A stretch of 64,000 nucleotides of DNA from DAOTXS01 sp034435055 (GTDB taxonomy: Bacteria; Chloroflexota; Anaerolineae; UBA4142). Position 1 is the first letter of the stretch. Each line of letters starts with the position of its first letter. The DNA lies in assembly GCA_034435055.1 (NCBI GenBank), contig DAOTXS010000047.1:1-64000 (forward strand), read 5' to 3'. The position numbers and the translations under genes are program-made. Below are positions 25,141-32,280 of this stretch, one piece after another. Under the pieces are notes generated by a model, which was not told where the DNA came from, did no database searches, and saw only the letters and a program-made list of their open reading frames with translations.

Positions 25141-25569
25141 ATGAAAATCCATTCGATTCTTGCCACTAAAGGGACGAACGTCATCACGATTCGCCCAACC
25201 CAAACCATCCGCGAAGCACTGGCTCTGCTGAATCAATATAACATCGGCGCGCTCGTGGTGGTCGATGCGACCGAAACGCCCGCTGGGATTTTGTCGGAGC
25301 GCGACATTGTGCGGCACGCCGCGCGCGACGAACATCTTTTTGATTTGCCGGTCAGTCAATTGATGACGACGCCGGTCGTGCTCGGTTCGCCGACAGACGA
25401 TCTCAACTCGGTTCTCCACACGATGACGCAACGACGATTCCGCCATTTACCCATCGTGGAGCAAGGCAAATTAGCGGGGATGATCACGCTGGGCGATGTG
25501 GTGAAAGCACGCCTGGATGAATACAAGGGAGAAATCGAAAACCTGGAAACTCAAATCACCAGAGGTTGA
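25141..25569 (+). CDS. Two-CBS-domain protein
   Basis: A 142-residue protein made of a CBS pair (about 8-60 and 75-130; SILATKGTNVITIRPTQTIREA, GILSERDIVRHAARD, LGSPTDDLNSVLHTMTQRRFRHLPIV, KLAGMITLGDVVKA). CBS pairs bind adenine nucleotides and usually regulate a partner. The start at 25141 has AAGGAGG 8 nt upstream, so the in-frame ATG at 25120 is rejected. It ends 4 nt before the ferredoxin reductase gene, so AMP/ATP sensing tied to NADP(H)/ferredoxin redox balance is plausible but not shown. Confidence 0.88.
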   Translation: MKIHSILATKGTNVITIRPTQTIREALALLNQYNIGALVVVDATETPAGILSERDIVRHAARDEHLFDLPVSQLMTTPVVLGSPTDDLNSVLHTMTQRRFRHLPIVEQGKLAGMITLGDVVKARLDEYKGEIENLETQITRG

Positions 25570-25573
25570 CACA

Positions 25574-26974
25574 ATGACCACACTCGGCACTGAAACCAAT
25601 CCGTTACGCGTTGCCATCATCGGTTCTGGGCCGGCGGCATTTTATGCCGTCGAACATCTCTTCAAACAAACACCGCTCGTCGTGCACATCGACATGTTCG
25701 ACCGCTTGCCGACGCCGTTCGGTTTGGTGCGGTACGGCGTCGCGCCCGATCATGCGAAAATCAAAAGCGTAACCAAAGTGTACGAAAAGCTCGCCGCTCA
25801 TCCCCGCTTTCGATTTTTTGGCAACGTCGAATTTGGCAAGCACGTTTGCATCGCCGATTTGCGCCAGTATTATCATCAAGTATTGTACGCGACCGGCGCG
25901 CAGACGGATCGACGAATGGGAATTCCCGGCGAAGATTTGAAAGGCAGTCACCCGGCGACCGAATTTGTTGCGTGGTACAACGGCCATCCCGATTATCGCG
26001 ATTATCGATTCGATTTGTCGGTCGAGCGTGTCGCGGTGGTTGGGGTGGGCAATGTCGCCATCGATGTCGCGCGCATTTTGAGCCGCACGTACGATGAACT
26101 TGCCAAAACAGACATCGCCGATTACGCGCTCGAAGCATTAAAGCACAGTCGCGTGAAAGAAGTGTACTTGCTGGGACGGCGCGGACCGGTGCAAGCCGCG
26201 TTCACGACGCCGGAAGTCAAAGAAGTCGGCGAGATGCAAGATGCGGATACGTTCACGTTGCCAGATGAAGTTCAACTCGACGAGTTGAGCCAAGCCGCGC
26301 TGGAGAACGATCCCGACCCATCGATTCAGAAAAAGGTACAGGTGTTGCAAGAGTACGCGCAACACCAATCGACCGGTAAATCGCGTAAACTTTTCATTCG
26401 CTTTCTCGTCTCGCCGATCGAATTGTTTGGCGATGCGAATGGTCGCGTTGCTAAAATGAAACTTGTCCGCAACATTCTCGTCAAGAGCGACACCGGCACG
26501 CTCAACGCCAAAGCCACTGACAAATTTGAAGAACTCGAAGTTGGATTGGTTTTTCGCTCCGTTGGTTATCGCGGCGTCGCGTTGCCCGACGTGCCGTTCA
26601 ACGACAAGTGGAACGTGATTCTCAACGAACACGGGCGCGTCATCGACCCGGCAACCAAACAGCCGCGCGTGGGTGAGTACACGGCCGGCTGGATCAAGCG
26701 CGGACCCAGCGGGGTGATCGGGACAAACAAGCCAGACTCGGTGGAGACCGCGAACATGATGCTGGAGGATTTGCAAAAGGGGAACGTGCTTGTGCCCGCG
26801 CATCCCGGCGTGGACGCTGCCGCAAAATTCGTGGTGAGTCGTCAACCCAGGTTTATCACCTTCGCCGACTGGCTCAAACTCGATCAGATCGAATTGGCAA
26901 ACGGCGCGAAGCAAGGACGCCCGCGCATCAAGATGACGAGTGTTGATGAGATGTTGAAGGCGGTGGGGAAGTAG
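25574..26974 (+). CDS. FprA-type NADP+-ferredoxin/adrenodoxin reductase
   Basis: A 466-residue FAD- and NADP-binding reductase of the adrenodoxin-reductase (FprA) family, moving electrons between NADP(H) and a ferredoxin. FAD motif: VAIIGSGPAAFYAVEHLFK; family signature: PTPFGLVRYGVAPDHAKIK; NADP motif: VAVVGVGNVAIDVARIL; C-terminal FAD contact: GWIKRGPSGVIGTNK. The start at 25574 follows the CBS gene directly. No ferredoxin gene lies adjacent, so its partner is elsewhere. Confidence 0.92.
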   Translation: MTTLGTETNPLRVAIIGSGPAAFYAVEHLFKQTPLVVHIDMFDRLPTPFGLVRYGVAPDHAKIKSVTKVYEKLAAHPRFRFFGNVEFGKHVCIADLRQYYHQVLYATGAQTDRRMGIPGEDLKGSHPATEFVAWYNGHPDYRDYRFDLSVERVAVVGVGNVAIDVARILSRTYDELAKTDIADYALEALKHSRVKEVYLLGRRGPVQAAFTTPEVKEVGEMQDADTFTLPDEVQLDELSQAALENDPDPSIQKKVQVLQEYAQHQSTGKSRKLFIRFLVSPIELFGDANGRVAKMKLVRNILVKSDTGTLNAKATDKFEELEVGLVFRSVGYRGVALPDVPFNDKWNVILNEHGRVIDPATKQPRVGEYTAGWIKRGPSGVIGTNKPDSVETANMMLEDLQKGNVLVPAHPGVDAAAKFVVSRQPRFITFADWLKLDQIELANGAKQGRPRIKMTSVDEMLKAVGK

Positions 26975-27088
26975 AAGGCAGCGGGGTGTAAACCTGCAAC
27001 TAAAGATGCGGAAATCCACCGATTGCCAATTTGGTTATCCGCACCTCCGGGTGCGGGAAACACGGTAAAAGAGAGGTGCTTGCCGCAC

Positions 27089-27784
27089 ATGAAAGAAAGC
27101 AATCCTCTTGCTCCTACCGCGCTGCTTGCTAGCTTGATAGTGACCGTCGTAGGCGGAATAATTGTTGCTATTATCGTGGGTGAAGGTAGGTTTGCTCCTG
27201 TTACTCCCACATTGGGTGCCGCTCAAAAAGATACGTATACATCGCCAACGCCTACAGCGCTAACTATTGCACCACCAACACTACTTCCAACGATAACCCG
27301 CATACCGCCAACATCGACTCCTTTGCCGCCGACGCGGGTGATACTTACTGCAACTATTACTCTGAACATTTCACAGACTATCCTAACCGTCCGTGCATAT
27401 ATTGACGGACGAAGTAGGCTTGTCTTAAGAGAAGATACTGCCTATTGGCTTCATCTGAATTATGTCGCACCTGGGCGCGCTGAAGGGAACAATTACCCAA
27501 CATACTTCGATAGTGCCGAATGGTATCCAACTTGGAAGGACTCTCCTGACCGTCTGAACAGGGACTGTAATTGTCAATCCTCGACTTATTTTGGTATTCC
27601 TGCATTAGCGCTACAGAGTCAGACAATTGCATTGAGTATTGTTAAAGCTAGAGAAAAAGTTGCAATCATTCAACAGCCGAATCCATCAAACCAGTACACC
27701 TTTATCATAGAATTCGATGATTACACGACGTGGTACGCTGATTGGTACGAGGTTAAGTTGACCTACATCTCTGTTCGTAAATAA
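27089..27784 (+). CDS. Membrane-anchored hypothetical with Pro/Thr linker
   Basis: 231 residues from the ATG at 27089. One membrane helix (TALLASLIVTVVGGIIVAIIV, about 10-30) is followed by a Pro/Thr-rich linker (about 45-85, TPTALTIAPPTLLPTITRIP) and a beta-rich outer domain (about 90-231) with CNCQSSTYFGIPALALQ and TFIIEFDDYTTWYADWYEV. No family recognised. Composition is AT-richer than the flanking FprA gene. Its stop codon opens an attC-like palindrome (27782-27923), so it may be an integron-type cassette ORF. Confidence 0.7.
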   Translation: MKESNPLAPTALLASLIVTVVGGIIVAIIVGEGRFAPVTPTLGAAQKDTYTSPTPTALTIAPPTLLPTITRIPPTSTPLPPTRVILTATITLNISQTILTVRAYIDGRSRLVLREDTAYWLHLNYVAPGRAEGNNYPTYFDSAEWYPTWKDSPDRLNRDCNCQSSTYFGIPALALQSQTIALSIVKAREKVAIIQQPNPSNQYTFIIEFDDYTTWYADWYEVKLTYISVRK

Positions 27785-27923
27785 GCGCAGCCGTGCACGC
27801 TGCAGAACACCCGCTCGCCGATTCCGCTGCGGGCGCAGACTTTTGGCGAAATTGGTTGGCGCGGTTGGACGGTGGCTTCAATTCGCAAGTCGCTTTGGGC
27901 GTGGTCGGTGTGCTATGGCGTTA
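27782..27923 (+). repeat. attC-like imperfect palindrome 1
   Basis: The interval starts at the TAA of the previous gene and ends in GTGCTATGGCGTTA. Inside, GCGCAGACTTTTGGCGAAATTG (27829 on, split by bulges) can pair with CAATTCGCAAGTCGC (27884-27898). The outer pairing is weak. The right end shares GTGCTATG.CG...GCGTTA with the site at 28420-28529. Consensus integron core sites are not perfectly matched, so the assignment is tentative. Confidence 0.35.
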
Positions 27924-27936
27924 GCCGTAATTGAGA

Positions 27937-27942
27937 TATAAT
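27937..27942 (+). promoter_or_regulatory. -10 box before DUF4160 gene
   Basis: A perfect TATAAT 17 nt before the ATG at 27960, with GAGAGG as ribosome site between them. No convincing -35 is seen at 17 bp. The promoter lies just inside the cassette-like unit, so it would travel with it. Confidence 0.5.
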
Positions 27943-27959
27943 ACGAGAGGGCAAAATCT

Positions 27960-28196
27960 ATGCCTACTGTTTTGAGAATTGGGCGACATCGTTTCTTCTT
28001 TTTCAGTCGTGAAGACAACGAGCCACCCCACATCCACGTCGAATCTGCTGAGAACGCCGCTAAATTCTGGTTACGCCCCGTAACGCTGGTTTGGGCAGTC
28101 GGGTACAATTCAAAGGAACTTGGACAAGTCAGAAGAATCGTTGAGGAACACGTTGATTTCTTTTTGGAGAAATGGTATGAACACCTTAAGCGTTAG
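27960..28196 (+). CDS. DUF4160 protein
   Basis: A 78-residue DUF4160 protein: MPTVLRIGRHRFFFFSREDNEPPHIHVES, then WLRPVTLVWAVGYNSKELGQVRRIVEEH. The EPPHIHV motif is the family hallmark. It overlaps the DUF2442 gene by 20 nt, the usual gene order for this pair. Such pairs are widespread and toxin-antitoxin-like, but no activity is established to my knowledge. Confidence 0.88.
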   Translation: MPTVLRIGRHRFFFFSREDNEPPHIHVESAENAAKFWLRPVTLVWAVGYNSKELGQVRRIVEEHVDFFLEKWYEHLKR

Positions 28197-28419
28197 TCCT
28201 ACCGCCGTTCTTGCGCTCAATGTCCGTTTTACTGATGACGCGCTTATTGTTGCTCTGTCTGACGGACGCGAAATATCCGCGCCGTTAGAATGGTTTCCAC
28301 GCCTACGAGACGCTACACCCAAGCAACGGAAGAATTGGCGGCTCATCGCGAAGGGTATTGGAATACATTGGGAAGACGTGGACGAGGACATTGCAGTTTC
28401 CACGTTGTTATGCGCGTGA
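28177..28419 (+). CDS. DUF2442 protein
   Basis: An 80-residue DUF2442 protein from the ATG at 28177: VRFTDDALIVALSDGREISAPLEWFPRL, then KNWRLIAKGIGIHWEDVDEDIAVSTLL. The GR.I..PL.W.PRL and GIHW.D.DEDI.V..LL patterns are diagnostic. It is the usual partner of DUF4160 and is often suggested to be the antitoxin or regulator. The TGA stop is immediately followed by the first arm of an attC-like palindrome. Confidence 0.9.
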   Translation: MNTLSVSPTAVLALNVRFTDDALIVALSDGREISAPLEWFPRLRDATPKQRKNWRLIAKGIGIHWEDVDEDIAVSTLLCA

Positions 28420-28529
28420 TAACGAAGACGGCAGGGAAACACGCACCACGACAACGGCGGGGCGGCTGACAATAGGAAGGTTCTTTCGATTCGTCCGCCG
28501 TTGCGTGGTGCTATGCCGCTATAGCGTTA
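28420..28529 (+). repeat. attC-like imperfect palindrome 2
   Basis: Outer boxes TAACG (28420-28424) and CGTTA (28525-28529) are complementary. Further in, GGCA pairs with TGCC (28514-28517). The main stem pairs 28444-28460 with 28495-28510, 16 bp with one bulged A at 28451; the loop is 34 nt. This layout (terminal boxes, unpaired spacers, stem with an extrahelical base, about 110 bp, starting at the upstream stop codon) is that of an integron attC site, although the 7-bp boxes do not fit the consensus exactly. The end overlaps the stop codon of the convergent SDR gene. A plain terminator hairpin is the alternative. Confidence 0.45.
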
Positions 28530-29279
28530 CTGCGCTGTCATTCCACCGCTGATGAAAAAGATTTCGCCGGTGATGTACGACGCTGCCTCGCTTGCTAGAT
28601 AAATCGCCAACCCGCCGATTTCCTCCGGCTGACCGGGACGCCGCATCGGAATCAAGCGCAAAAGTTTCGGACCGGCTTCGGGATCGTCGAGCAACGCGGC
28701 ATTCATATCGGTGCGAATGTAGCCGGGCGCAATCGCATTCACGCGAATGTTGTGCCGCGTATTTTCCAGCGCGAGCGTTTTCGTCAGCATAATCACGCCA
28801 CCCTTCGTCGCCGAGTACGCACCCAAACCGGAAATCGCCTTGATGCCGGAGACGGACGCCAGATTGATAATGCACCCGCCCTTTTGCGGAATCATCACGC
28901 GCAACGCCTCGCGGCAGGCATAAAACGTCCCGTACAAATTCGTCTTGACGATCCAATCGAACGTCCCGTCGCTCATCGCATCGACGCGCTCCGCCCAGCC
29001 CACGCCCGCGCTGTTCACCAAAATATCGATGCGCCCAAATTCCTTTTGCGTCGCATCGACCATCTTGGCAACCTCCTCGCTATTACTCACATCCGTTTCG
29101 ATGACCAACGCGCGCCGACCTTTTGCGCGAATCGCTTGCGCCACCTCATCGAGTTGTTCCGGCGAACGACTTGCCAACGCAAGGTCTGCCCCGGCATCGG
29201 CGTACGCCAGCGCAATCGCACGCCCAAGTCCACGACTGCTCCCGGTAATCAACGCAATTTTGTTCGTCAGTTCAAACAT
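28527..29279 (-). CDS. SDR oxidoreductase (FabG-like)
   Basis: A 250-residue classical short-chain dehydrogenase: TGSSRGLGRAIALAYADAGAD cofactor motif, DVSNSEEV, NSAGVGWAE, catalytic Ser in NLASVSGIKAISG, YSATKGGV as the YxxxK pair, and C-terminal PGYIRTDMNAA. Arg17 after the glycine motif favours NADP(H). The substrate is not evident; FabG-type beta-ketoacyl reduction or alcohol dehydrogenation are both possible. It overlaps the MFS gene upstream by 8 nt and closes the minus-strand operon. Confidence 0.9.
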   Translation of the reverse strand: MFELTNKIALITGSSRGLGRAIALAYADAGADLALASRSPEQLDEVAQAIRAKGRRALVIETDVSNSEEVAKMVDATQKEFGRIDILVNSAGVGWAERVDAMSDGTFDWIVKTNLYGTFYACREALRVMIPQKGGCIINLASVSGIKAISGLGAYSATKGGVIMLTKTLALENTRHNIRVNAIAPGYIRTDMNAALLDDPEAGPKLLRLIPMRRPGQPEEIGGLAIYLASEAASYITGEIFFISGGMTAQ

Positions 29280-30498
29280 TCGTCACCTCACGGGTTTTCC
29301 GAATCGTCGTCACAAAGATCAAGAATGCAATTAGCGCGAACCCAGCCGAGAACAAGAACACATCGCGCACTTGAAAACTGCGCGCGACAAACGACGCGCT
29401 GAACGGACCGATGATGAACGCGAGATTCATAGGCAAGTAGATCATACTCAGAATCGAACCACGTTTTTCGGCGGGGACGTTGAGACTGATGATCGTGTAC
29501 ATTAAACTGTTGACCGAGGGACTGACGCCGGTGAATAAAACCCAGCCCAGCGTCAACAGAAAAATATCTTGCGCGGTAAAAAGCGGAAGCCACAGGAAAA
29601 TCATTCCGAACATCAACAACGCGAGCAATCGACGATGCCCCAAACGATCCGCCAGCGCGCCCCACACCGCCGAACCGAGCAACGTCGTTATGCCGGCAAG
29701 TCCTTGCGTCAAACCGATCATCGATGGCGCGGCACGTTCGCCCACGATTTCGCCGATGCGCACCGGCAAGTACGGATACGAAAAAAAGAACGCGCAGCTT
29801 GAAACGAAACTAACGATGAAAATCGTCGAGGCGACCGGTGAATAAATGACCGCGCGCATTGCGTCCCCCAGCATCGTCGCAATCGGCGGTGTGGGTTTGG
29901 GCGTGAAGGTTTCGCGATAAAATGCGGTGAGGATGATGGCGGTCAACAACGCGATTGCCGCATCGACGCCAAAAAGAGTGTGCACGCCAAATTCGGAAAC
30001 GAGCCAGCCGCCCAGCAAACCGCCGACGAGCGCGCCAAGCGGTGCGGAGCCATTTACCAAACCCAGCGCGAGCGCGACACGATTTTTCGGCGCGGCTTCG
30101 GTGAGCGACGCGTACATCAACCCAGTATTGCCAAGCGCAAACCCGGTCAACGCGCGCGCGATGATGTAAAGCCAGATGCTGTGGCTGATCGCGGCGAGTG
30201 CCATCGCCGCGACTTCGACGTAGTGACTACGCAGAATCAGCGGCTTGCGACCATAGCGATCCGCCAGCACACCCCAGAATGGCACAAACCAAATGCCAAC
30301 CGCAAACGCCATTGCTGAAATCGGTCCCGTCCACGCATCGATTTCGCTTTTGCTAAAACCGATGGTGTGCAAAAATGCCGGCGTGAACAAAACGAAATGC
30401 GCGACGACGGCAACTTCCAAAAAGTTTGCCAGCGCAAAAAGAAACGTTAGCAGTTGCCACGATTGGCGGTTGGTCGATTCGTTGATCGATTGATTCAT
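29272..30498 (-). CDS. MFS transporter
   Basis: A 408-residue, 12-helix major facilitator. The intracellular-loop motif appears as GVLADRYGRKPLILRS near residue 65 and again as GALADRLGHRRLLALL in the second half. The layout resembles drug/multidrug exporters (DHA1-type) or TetA-like proteins; the substrate is unknown. The start at 30498 (MNQSINESTNRQ) is the first ATG not overlapping the upstream gene. Its first dozen codons come from a TCGATTGATT-type word repeat, so a slightly downstream start is possible. Confidence 0.85.
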   Translation of the reverse strand: MNQSINESTNRQSWQLLTFLFALANFLEVAVVAHFVLFTPAFLHTIGFSKSEIDAWTGPISAMAFAVGIWFVPFWGVLADRYGRKPLILRSHYVEVAAMALAAISHSIWLYIIARALTGFALGNTGLMYASLTEAAPKNRVALALGLVNGSAPLGALVGGLLGGWLVSEFGVHTLFGVDAAIALLTAIILTAFYRETFTPKPTPPIATMLGDAMRAVIYSPVASTIFIVSFVSSCAFFFSYPYLPVRIGEIVGERAAPSMIGLTQGLAGITTLLGSAVWGALADRLGHRRLLALLMFGMIFLWLPLFTAQDIFLLTLGWVLFTGVSPSVNSLMYTIISLNVPAEKRGSILSMIYLPMNLAFIIGPFSASFVARSFQVRDVFLFSAGFALIAFLIFVTTIRKTREVTNV

Positions 30499-30506
30499 CA
30501 AGTTGA

Positions 30507-32210
30507 TTACTCGCGCCATCGCGCAATCACAAACGCGATGAAGAGACTGAGAAATGAAATCGCCGCGCCGATTTGTCGAATCGGCGTATCGACGAATCGC
30601 AATTGAACCACGTGCATTCCCGCCGGCACCGTCACAAGAATCAAGCCTTGCTCGCCGTACGGTTGGACCTCGATTGCTTGTGCATCGATCGTTGCGATCC
30701 ACCCGGGAAAATATCGTGTATAGACCATCACGCGCGCCGACGCGTCCGCTTCCACGCGCACGTCCACCGATTGCCCGCCGTACCGTAACGTTTCGACTTG
30801 AACGCCTTCGTCCAGCGCAATTGCCTTGCGTAATTTCTCGCCGTTGATGTATTGCTCAACGAGCGGCGAATCGTGTGGGCGGTCGCCAGTCATCCAAATT
30901 GTATCGCCCAAAAGCTCGCGATCCTTCACCTCGAATTCCATTTGCGTTTGATAATTGAACACTGCCTCGGTGTGTTGCGGCAAAGTGTACGGAAATTTGG
31001 CGATCACAAAAAGCAAAACGATTGCCAACACCGGCGCAAGATCGCGCCCATCATCCGGCAAAGCATGCAACGCCGCGCCAGAAAGAAATGCTAATGCCAA
31101 GGCACTGACGATCAACAAACGCCACGGAAATTGCACGAATGCGACAATCGCGGCAAATGGTTCCCACAACGGCGCGGAAATCGGCAACATCAGAAAAACA
31201 ACGGCCACAAGAATGACTGCAAACAAAATAATGTGCGCACGAATTGCGCCATTCGTTTTCCCGATTGCCCACAATCCGATGAAGGTCAACAACACCGGCA
31301 TCAATCCGAGTTGAAGCGAAAATAGGTCGGTGCCGCTTTCCCCGGCGTAACCGTACCCCCAGAACGGCGAGAGGAGTTGATTCGCGTTGAGAAAATGTTT
31401 GCGGTAGCTGAAAAATCCGCCGATGAGCGGATCGCTGGTGAGATAGCGTTGCTCAAAGAGAACGGGCAGAATGAAAATCGCAGCAAGACCGAGAGCAAGG
31501 GTGATAGAGAATGCAATTGGCAGTAGGCAGTAGGCAGTAAAACCCAAAAGATTTCTGCCTTCTGCTTCCTGCTTACTGCGCTGTATGAATTGACCAACGA
31601 ACAGAAAAAGAATGTACAGACCAATCACCGGCGTGAACAACACCGCCATCGCAATGTGCGAGAGGATCAGCCCGGCGTACGCAAGCGCGGCAAACGCAAT
31701 ATAGCGTGATCGATGCGTCGTCACGAGTTGGTAAAACGCCCAGCAGACGAGCGGCGGAAACACAAACGACACCAGTTCCGCTTGCGCCGCGCGCACGTAC
31801 AAATCGACGAGGTGGTAGGGAATGTAAACGTACGCCATCGCGGCGACGAGTCCGGCGTTTTTCCCTAACACGCGCGAGGCAAAAAGGTACATCGTCAGCG
31901 CAGAAAAAAATACCGCCAACCCATCGACGATTTTCACCGCGCTGACGAAATCAAAACCGACCAGATGAAACGCCTCGCCAAGAAAAAACGGGATCGGCGC
32001 GAGGATGAGCCACAGCGGATAGCCGTACCCAAAAACCATATCCGCCGCCCAACGCGGATACCACGCACCGTCGCGGAAGGAGAGATCGAACATTTGGAGA
32101 AAGTAAACCGAGTGGCGCGCGTCGTGCGCATAAATGAAATAACCCGGCGCAGTGAGCGGCGCAAGCGCAAAGACGCTGAATGAAAACAAAAGGAAAAAGT
32201 TTAGTTTCAT
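30507..32210 (-). CDS. PTPS-related (PF10131-type) membrane protein, GT-C-like
   Basis: A 567-residue polytopic protein matching the 6-pyruvoyl-tetrahydropterin-synthase-related membrane family, a name without functional meaning; the fold is GT-C-like. Landmarks: LTAPGYFIYAHDARHSVYFL, WYPRWAADMVFGYGYPLWL, YVYIPYHLVDLYVRAAQAE. It ends in an outer beta-domain. Residues about 205-235 (SKQEAEGRNLLGFTAYCLL) are encoded by a GGCAGTA/TACTGCC word-repeat palindrome at about 31515-31585, an in-frame insertion. It is homologous to the C-terminal half of the next gene upstream and to 35810-37423. Confidence 0.85.
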   Translation of the reverse strand: MKLNFFLLFSFSVFALAPLTAPGYFIYAHDARHSVYFLQMFDLSFRDGAWYPRWAADMVFGYGYPLWLILAPIPFFLGEAFHLVGFDFVSAVKIVDGLAVFFSALTMYLFASRVLGKNAGLVAAMAYVYIPYHLVDLYVRAAQAELVSFVFPPLVCWAFYQLVTTHRSRYIAFAALAYAGLILSHIAMAVLFTPVIGLYILFLFVGQFIQRSKQEAEGRNLLGFTAYCLLPIAFSITLALGLAAIFILPVLFEQRYLTSDPLIGGFFSYRKHFLNANQLLSPFWGYGYAGESGTDLFSLQLGLMPVLLTFIGLWAIGKTNGAIRAHIILFAVILVAVVFLMLPISAPLWEPFAAIVAFVQFPWRLLIVSALALAFLSGAALHALPDDGRDLAPVLAIVLLFVIAKFPYTLPQHTEAVFNYQTQMEFEVKDRELLGDTIWMTGDRPHDSPLVEQYINGEKLRKAIALDEGVQVETLRYGGQSVDVRVEADASARVMVYTRYFPGWIATIDAQAIEVQPYGEQGLILVTVPAGMHVVQLRFVDTPIRQIGAAISFLSLFIAFVIARWRE

Positions 32211-32280
32211 GTTTCAGGTTGCAAGTTTCAGGTTACGGTGCGGGAGTTTGTGGCTTGCGACGTGTAACCTGAAACTTGGT
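32205..32280. repeat. Word-repeat palindrome (TTTCAGGTT family)
   Basis: CAAGTTTCAGGTTAC (32230-32244) and GTAACCTGAAACTTGG (about 32265-32280) are complementary, and a further TTTCAGGTT copy begins at 32214. The repeat spans the junction between the two GT-C genes and encodes the last residues of the upstream one (KFQVTRRKPQTPAP). Confidence 0.65.

Noticed and set aside
27782..28529. Plain rho-independent terminators instead of attC-like sites
   Set aside because: Not excluded, but neither has a T tract and both have bulges, unpaired spacers and matching right ends, which terminators do not need.
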